Assembly: GCA_051878795.1 (NCBI GenBank)
Contig: JBJEKU010000099.1
Span: 1-35,925 of the forward strand
DNA from: W1P20-047 sp051878795
Lineage (GTDB): Bacteria; Actinomycetota; Coriobacteriia; Coriobacteriales; Eggerthellaceae
Direction: 5' to 3'
Length of the DNA stretch: 35,925 bases
Part shown: piece by piece, positions 31,979-35,925 of the stretch
Layout of the letters: every line of letters starts with the position of its first letter
How positions within the stretch are numbered: position 1 is the stretch's first letter
The notes under the pieces: generated by a model
Database searches by the model: none
What the model was told of the DNA's origin: nothing
The model's input: only the letters and a program-made list of their open reading frames with translations
Translations under genes and position numbers: made by a program

Positions 31979-34900
31979 ATGGCCGACAACGCCCATTCAG
32001 AACAGAAACGCAAGCAGCGCATGCCCTTCATGCAGAATCGCGAGCTGTCCTGGCTCGAATTCAATAAGAGGGTGCTCGATCAGGGTGCAGACCCGTCCAT
32101 TCCCTTGCTGGAAAGGCTTCAGTTCGTATCCATCTTCGAAAGCAACCTGCGAGAGTTCTTCATGGTTCGCGTCGGAAGCCTGGTCGACCTTTCCCTCGTC
32201 AACAAGGAGCTTCTGGACTCCAAAACGCTCATGACGCCCGACGAGCAGCTCGATGCCATCTACACGCGCGTCCGCGAGCTGTACCCCATCCAGGAAGCCA
32301 TCTACAAGAACCTGGAAGGCGAGCTGGCACAGGCGGGCATCCATAGATACCAGTTCAACGAACTCAACGAAGAGCAGCTCAAGCACGTTCGCACCCATCT
32401 GCGCGCGAACGTGATCCCGCTGCTCACCCCGCAGATCGTCAACGGACGCCATCCCTTCCCGCACCTGGAAAGCGGCGAGATCTTCATCATCGTCCGCCTC
32501 GAGGAGCAGAACCTCAAGAAGAAGTCGGAAATGAGCGACGAAGAACGCCGTCGCGCCAAGGAAGAGCGCAAGAGGATCAAAGCGCTGGGAGCAGAAGGCG
32601 TCACCTTGGGCCTCATCCCCCTGCCCAGCAAGGCAAACCGCCTGATCGCGCTTCCCGGCAAGGGCTTCAACTACATCCTGCTCGAAGACGCCCTGGAGGC
32701 CTTCCTCTCGGAGATCTTCTCGATGTACACCATCAAGCACTCCAACATCATCTGCATCACACGCAATGCGGACCTGGATGCCACCGAAGGTGCCGACGAA
32801 GCCGATGACGACTATCGCGAGCACATGAAGAAGATCCTGAAGAAGCGCTCGCGCCTGGCGCCCGTGCGCCTGGAAAGCCGCAGGAAGCTTTCGGAAACGG
32901 TGAGCAAGTTCCTGCTCTCGCGCACCGATTTGAAACCGCACCAGGTGTTCACCACCTCCGTGCCCTTCAACATGGGTTACGCCTTCTCGCTGCCCAGCCT
33001 GGTCGGCGACGAACTGCGCCAGGCCCATACCAGCACGCCCTTCGCACCGGCATGGCCTGCGGAGGTGAAGCGCAACGAGCGCATCATCGACCAGGTGCAG
33101 AAGCGTGAGCTCCTGTTCTCCTACCCCTACGAGAGCATGGATCCCTTCGTGCAGCTGCTGCGCGAAGCCGCCGCAGACCCCAACGTGGTAGCTATCAACA
33201 TCACCCTGTACCGCCTGGCAAGCAGGTCGCATCTGGCAGAGGCCCTTATCGCCGCAGCCGATGCAGGCATCGAGGTATCCGCGCTGTTCGAGCTGCGTGC
33301 ACGTTTCGACGAAAGCAACAACATCCGCTGGTCCCAGCGATTCGAGGAAGCAGGGTGCAACGTCATCTACGGCTTCCACGACTACAAGGTCCACAGCAAG
33401 ATCTGCTCGATCATCCGTCGCACCGAAGACGGATTCCAGACCATCACCCAGCTGGGCACCGGCAACTACAACGAGAAGACCGCGCGCCTGTACACCGACT
33501 TCTCCTTCATCACCACCGATCCGGTGATCGGGCACGATGCCACCGAATTCTTCCGCAACATGGGCATGGAAAGCACCTCGCGCGCCTATACCAGGCTGTG
33601 CGTCGCCCCGCTGCAGATCAAGCAGCGCATCTGCGAGGAAATCGACGGCCAGATCGAACTCGCGAAGAAGGGCGAACCCTGCGGACTGTTCTTCAAGACC
33701 AACTCCATCACCGACAAGGAAGTCATCCTGAAGATCGTCGAGGCTTCTCAGGCGGGCGTGCCCACCACCCTGCTGGTCCGCGGAATCAGCTGCATCCTGC
33801 CCGGAGTCGAAGGCTACACCGACAACGTCCGCGTGGTCTCCATCGTCGGCAGGCTGCTGGAGCACAGCCGCATCTACGGATTCGGCCCGCATGACACCAT
33901 GAAGCTGTACCTGTCGAGCGCCGACCTGATGACCCGCAACATGGACAAGCGCATCGAGATCGCGTGGCCGGTCTTGGGCGAAGAGCCCCGTGCGAAGATC
34001 ATGGAATACATCGACACCTGCCTGAAGGACACCGCGAAGCTGCGCGAACTGAGGCCCGATGGAACCTACACGGAGCTCGGCGCGCTCGCAAGCGAGGAAG
34101 ACCGCGCGAACGGCAATCTCTTCGACGCGCAGGAAGCCCTGATCGCCCTTTCCAAACAGCGCTCCGAAGAAGCGCTTGCCAGCGAAATGGAAGAGAAGAG
34201 CGCCTACGAGAAGCTGTGCATGCAGGCGAAGTCCGACCGCCAGGCAGCAGCACGCGAACGCAACGCGATCAACAGCCTGGAAGAGGTATTCCGCGAAGCG
34301 CTCAAGCACGATATGCCCAACGCAGACGACGAGGCGCTCAAGCCCTTCATCAAGGCGGCGGCGCGCGCCTTCGCCGAAATGGGCGGCCTGACCAGCGCAG
34401 CCGAAAAGGAAACCGAGAAAGAGGCAAAGCCCGAACCCGTTGGGGGAATGATCGCAGAAGATGCAGAACCCCAGCCTGACGAAGCATTCGAAGCGCCCGC
34501 AGAAGAACCGGACGAGGCAGAGCCCGCAGCAAGCGAAGAAGGAGCCGAAGAGGAACCCGAAGCGGAAGCCGCCCCCGAAGAAAAGCAGGACGAAGCACCC
34601 GAAGCCGCACCCGCTTGCCTGCGCAGCGCCGGCGGCGTGCCCATCGCCCCCTTCAGCGGATGCGAAGACGCGAAGGCAGCCGTACCTGCCGTCGACGAGA
34701 ACGCTGTTGAGTCCGCAGACGAGCCCGCCGCCGCAACCGCAGCCGAACCTGAGCACGAACCTGCGAATGCCGAACCCGAATCTGCCGCCGCAACCGCAGC
34801 CGAACCCGTTGTTGAAAAGCACACGGACGAGCAGCCCGAAGGCGAACAGACCGAGCAGCCCGCTCCGAAGGAAACGCCCGCAGCCTCCGCTGGTGAGCCT

Positions 34901-35011
34901 GCAGCACCCAAGGCAGCACCCAGCGCACCGAAACATGGCAACGCGCCTGCTCCCGCCAAGCCTGCCGCTAAGAAAGGTTTCTTCGCCCGCCTGTTCGGAC
35001 GCAACAAGTAA
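31979..35011 (+). CDS. ppk1: Polyphosphate kinase 1 with a long acidic C-terminal tail
   Basis: Polymerises the gamma-phosphate of ATP into polyphosphate. Residues 15-700 form the complete PPK1: NRELSWLEFNKRVLDQ (20-35), the ATP and phospholipase-D-like core, the phosphorylated histidine H472 in K-V-H-S-K-I-C and the second catalytic histidine H629 in L-L-E-H-S-R-I-Y. A charged stretch KKKSEMSDEERRRAKEE near 180-197 looks like an added loop. The protein is 1010 residues against about 690-720 for the family: about 100 helical residues follow the core, then some 200 residues (about 810-990) rich in Glu, Ala and Pro with an internal repeat. It ends in the basic-aromatic AAKKGFFARLFGRNK. GGAGGGAG precedes the ATG. 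It is divergent from the polyP:AMP phosphotransferase gene. Confidence 0.95.
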   Translation: MADNAHSEQKRKQRMPFMQNRELSWLEFNKRVLDQGADPSIPLLERLQFVSIFESNLREFFMVRVGSLVDLSLVNKELLDSKTLMTPDEQLDAIYTRVRELYPIQEAIYKNLEGELAQAGIHRYQFNELNEEQLKHVRTHLRANVIPLLTPQIVNGRHPFPHLESGEIFIIVRLEEQNLKKKSEMSDEERRRAKEERKRIKALGAEGVTLGLIPLPSKANRLIALPGKGFNYILLEDALEAFLSEIFSMYTIKHSNIICITRNADLDATEGADEADDDYREHMKKILKKRSRLAPVRLESRRKLSETVSKFLLSRTDLKPHQVFTTSVPFNMGYAFSLPSLVGDELRQAHTSTPFAPAWPAEVKRNERIIDQVQKRELLFSYPYESMDPFVQLLREAAADPNVVAINITLYRLASRSHLAEALIAAADAGIEVSALFELRARFDESNNIRWSQRFEEAGCNVIYGFHDYKVHSKICSIIRRTEDGFQTITQLGTGNYNEKTARLYTDFSFITTDPVIGHDATEFFRNMGMESTSRAYTRLCVAPLQIKQRICEEIDGQIELAKKGEPCGLFFKTNSITDKEVILKIVEASQAGVPTTLLVRGISCILPGVEGYTDNVRVVSIVGRLLEHSRIYGFGPHDTMKLYLSSADLMTRNMDKRIEIAWPVLGEEPRAKIMEYIDTCLKDTAKLRELRPDGTYTELGALASEEDRANGNLFDAQEALIALSKQRSEEALASEMEEKSAYEKLCMQAKSDRQAAARERNAINSLEEVFREALKHDMPNADDEALKPFIKAAARAFAEMGGLTSAAEKETEKEAKPEPVGGMIAEDAEPQPDEAFEAPAEEPDEAEPAASEEGAEEEPEAEAAPEEKQDEAPEAAPACLRSAGGVPIAPFSGCEDAKAAVPAVDENAVESADEPAAATAAEPEHEPANAEPESAAATAAEPVVEKHTDEQPEGEQTEQPAPKETPAASAGEPAAPKAAPSAPKHGNAPAPAKPAAKKGFFARLFGRNK
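34727..34806 (+). repeat. Direct repeat inside the acidic tail of ppk1
   Basis: A perfect 23-base repeat occurs at 34727-34749 and 34784-34806, 57 bases apart. The offset is 19 codons, so it repeats the peptide AAATAAEP in frame. It suggests that the tail grew by duplication and may vary in length between strains. Confidence 0.8.
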
Positions 35012-35053
35012 AGGAGACGCCGATAGCTGAACAGCTGCTATTGAAAGAACTTA

Positions 35054-35089
35054 TCGAACGCCCCCGAATACCGATTCGGGGGCGTTCGA
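35054..35089 (+). terminator. Perfect 16-bp hairpin after ppk1
   Basis: TCGAACGCCCCCGAAT (35054-35069) and ATTCGGGGGCGTTCGA (35074-35089) pair without a mismatch around an ACCG loop, 42 bases after the stop. Neither side has a T-run (CTGTGATAG follows), so termination strength is uncertain despite the very stable stem. Confidence 0.55.
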
Positions 35090-35149
35090 CTGTGATAGAA
35101 AAGCTCCTTGGAAATCACCGGGAAGCTTCCCCTTTATGATTCGGCCCAT

Positions 35150-35186
35150 GAAATGCATAAAGCACCGCCCCCGAAGGAGCGGTGCT
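35150..35186 (-). terminator. Terminator of asd with a UUCG loop
   Basis: On the minus strand AGCACCGCTCC-TTCG-GGGGCGGTGCT is followed by TTATGCATTTCA. The 11-pair stem (one G-U) is closed by the UUCG tetraloop. It lies about 100 bases beyond the asd stop; that gap holds no gene I can support. Confidence 0.8.
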
Positions 35187-35289
35187 CAGCACGTACTTAG
35201 ATATTATCAGGTCGATACGCCTTAGGCAAGACCCTACCGATTCGGTCTGCGAACGGCAGGTTTTCGCCGCAAGCGCACCCTGGGAAACG

Positions 35290-35925
35290 CTACGCCTGGG
35301 GCAGCAGTGCCTGGGCGATATACACCGCATTCAGAGCAGCACCGCGCAGAAGCTGGTCGGCAACCACCCACATGGCAACGCCTCGATCGTCTGCCACGGT
35401 AGCATCACGGCGCACACGGCCTACGAAGGTATCGAAGGAACCGGCATGCAGCGCGGGCATGGGATACACGTTATTCGCAGGATCATCTTCCAAAACGACA
35501 TTCTTACCATTTGCGAGGGCTTCCTTAACCGCTTCTATGGAAACGGGACGATCGAATTCCAGGTTGATGCTCTCGGAATGGCAACGGAGCACAGGAACAC
35601 GCACGCAAGTGGGTGCGACCTGGACCTTTTCGTCATGGAAGATCTTCTTGGTCTCAACCACCATCTTCCACTCTTCCTTGGTGTAGCCTTCGGGAGCATC
35701 GTTCAGGTAGTCGCCATCGATGAACACGTCGATATGGGGGATGCAGTTGAAGGCGATCTGATGAGCGAAAGCAGAAGGTTCGAAATCCTCACCGGCAAGC
35801 ACCTTGCCCGCCTGGTCTTCCAATTCCGCCATGCCCTTCGCACCGGCGCCGCTTGCAGACTGATAGCTGCTCACGATGATGCGGTCGATATGACCCAGAG
35901 CGCGCAGGGGCTCCAAGGCAACGAC
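35290..35925 (-). CDS. asd: Aspartate-semialdehyde dehydrogenase, C-terminal part (cut by window edge)
   Basis: Reduces aspartyl phosphate to aspartate semialdehyde for lysine/diaminopimelate, threonine and methionine synthesis. About 212 C-terminal residues are present out of the usual 330-340. The frame stays open to the right edge (VVALEPLRALGHIDRIIVSSYQS), so the NADP-binding half and catalytic Cys lie outside. Visible family blocks are SSYQSASGAGAKGMAEL, FAHQIAFNCIPHIDVF, the substrate-binding CVRVPVLRCHSESINLEF and the C-terminal RGAALNAVYIAQAL. The terminator at 35150-35186 follows. Confidence 0.95.
   Translation of the reverse strand, partial: VVALEPLRALGHIDRIIVSSYQSASGAGAKGMAELEDQAGKVLAGEDFEPSAFAHQIAFNCIPHIDVFIDGDYLNDAPEGYTKEEWKMVVETKKIFHDEKVQVAPTCVRVPVLRCHSESINLEFDRPVSIEAVKEALANGKNVVLEDDPANNVYPMPALHAGSFDTFVGRVRRDATVADDRGVAMWVVADQLLRGAALNAVYIAQALLPQA

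Noticed and set aside
34620..35011. A separate protein encoded by the acidic tail of ppk1, or a frameshift fusing two genes
   Set aside because: The frame is continuous with the kinase, no internal ribosome site with an ATG was seen, and composition changes gradually.

Overview
The window looks like a piece of chromosome from a high-GC anaerobic actinobacterium of the class Coriobacteriia, probably Eggerthellales. This rests on gene content: corrinoid-dependent methyl transfer genes, an anaerobic double-cubane reductase, a non-mevalonate isoprenoid/cell-envelope operon, a class B sortase, and polyphosphate enzymes. The G+C-rich codon use and mRNAs that appear to be leaderless also fit. The genus is an inference. 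No rRNA, tRNA, CRISPR array, insertion sequence or phage gene was seen.

Layout. (1) 1-6000, plus strand: a corrinoid methyltransferase island. It holds a corrinoid protein (its operon starts left of the window), a UroD/MtaA-family methyltransferase, a strong terminator, a YjiM-like double-cubane reductase, a second terminator, about 0.75 kb of gene-free DNA, and a promoter followed by a cobalamin riboswitch. Then come a long hairpin-rich leader, a second UroD-family methyltransferase, and a second corrinoid-protein gene that is base-for-base identical to the first except for an exact in-frame 360-bp internal deletion. (2) 6045-17190, minus strand: htrA, pyrH, frr, then a tightly overlapping operon uppS-cdsA-dxr-M50 protease-ispG-proS, followed by a U32 peptidase. 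(3) 17451-21498: acpP (+), aspS (-), a SAM methyltransferase (+) and an NAD(P)HX epimerase (+). (4) 21605-25915: hisS (-), then a divergent pair of membrane proteins that share Asn-Pro-Phe-rich linkers (a J-domain protein and an ATP-grasp protein). (5) 25940-29764, minus: xdhC-like gene, purN, purM and sortase B. (6) 29935-35011: a divergent polyphosphate pair, polyP:AMP phosphotransferase (-) and ppk1 (+) with a long acidic tail. (7) 35290 to the right edge: the C-terminal part of asd (-).

How it works together. The island encodes corrinoid carriers and zinc methyltransferases that would move a methyl group from an unidentified methylated substrate through a B12 protein to an acceptor. The YjiM-like enzyme could supply very low-potential electrons, for example to rescue Co(II) corrinoid; that link is a hypothesis. 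A cobalamin riboswitch and a recurring TATC(A/G)TG motif placed just upstream of two candidate promoters suggest that one half of the island senses B12 and that both halves may share an activator. The rest is mostly housekeeping. Its unusual points are an M50 site-2 protease that has a winged-helix-like insert and no PDZ domain, three terminators that reuse one stem sequence, and two genes that seem to start right at their transcription start.
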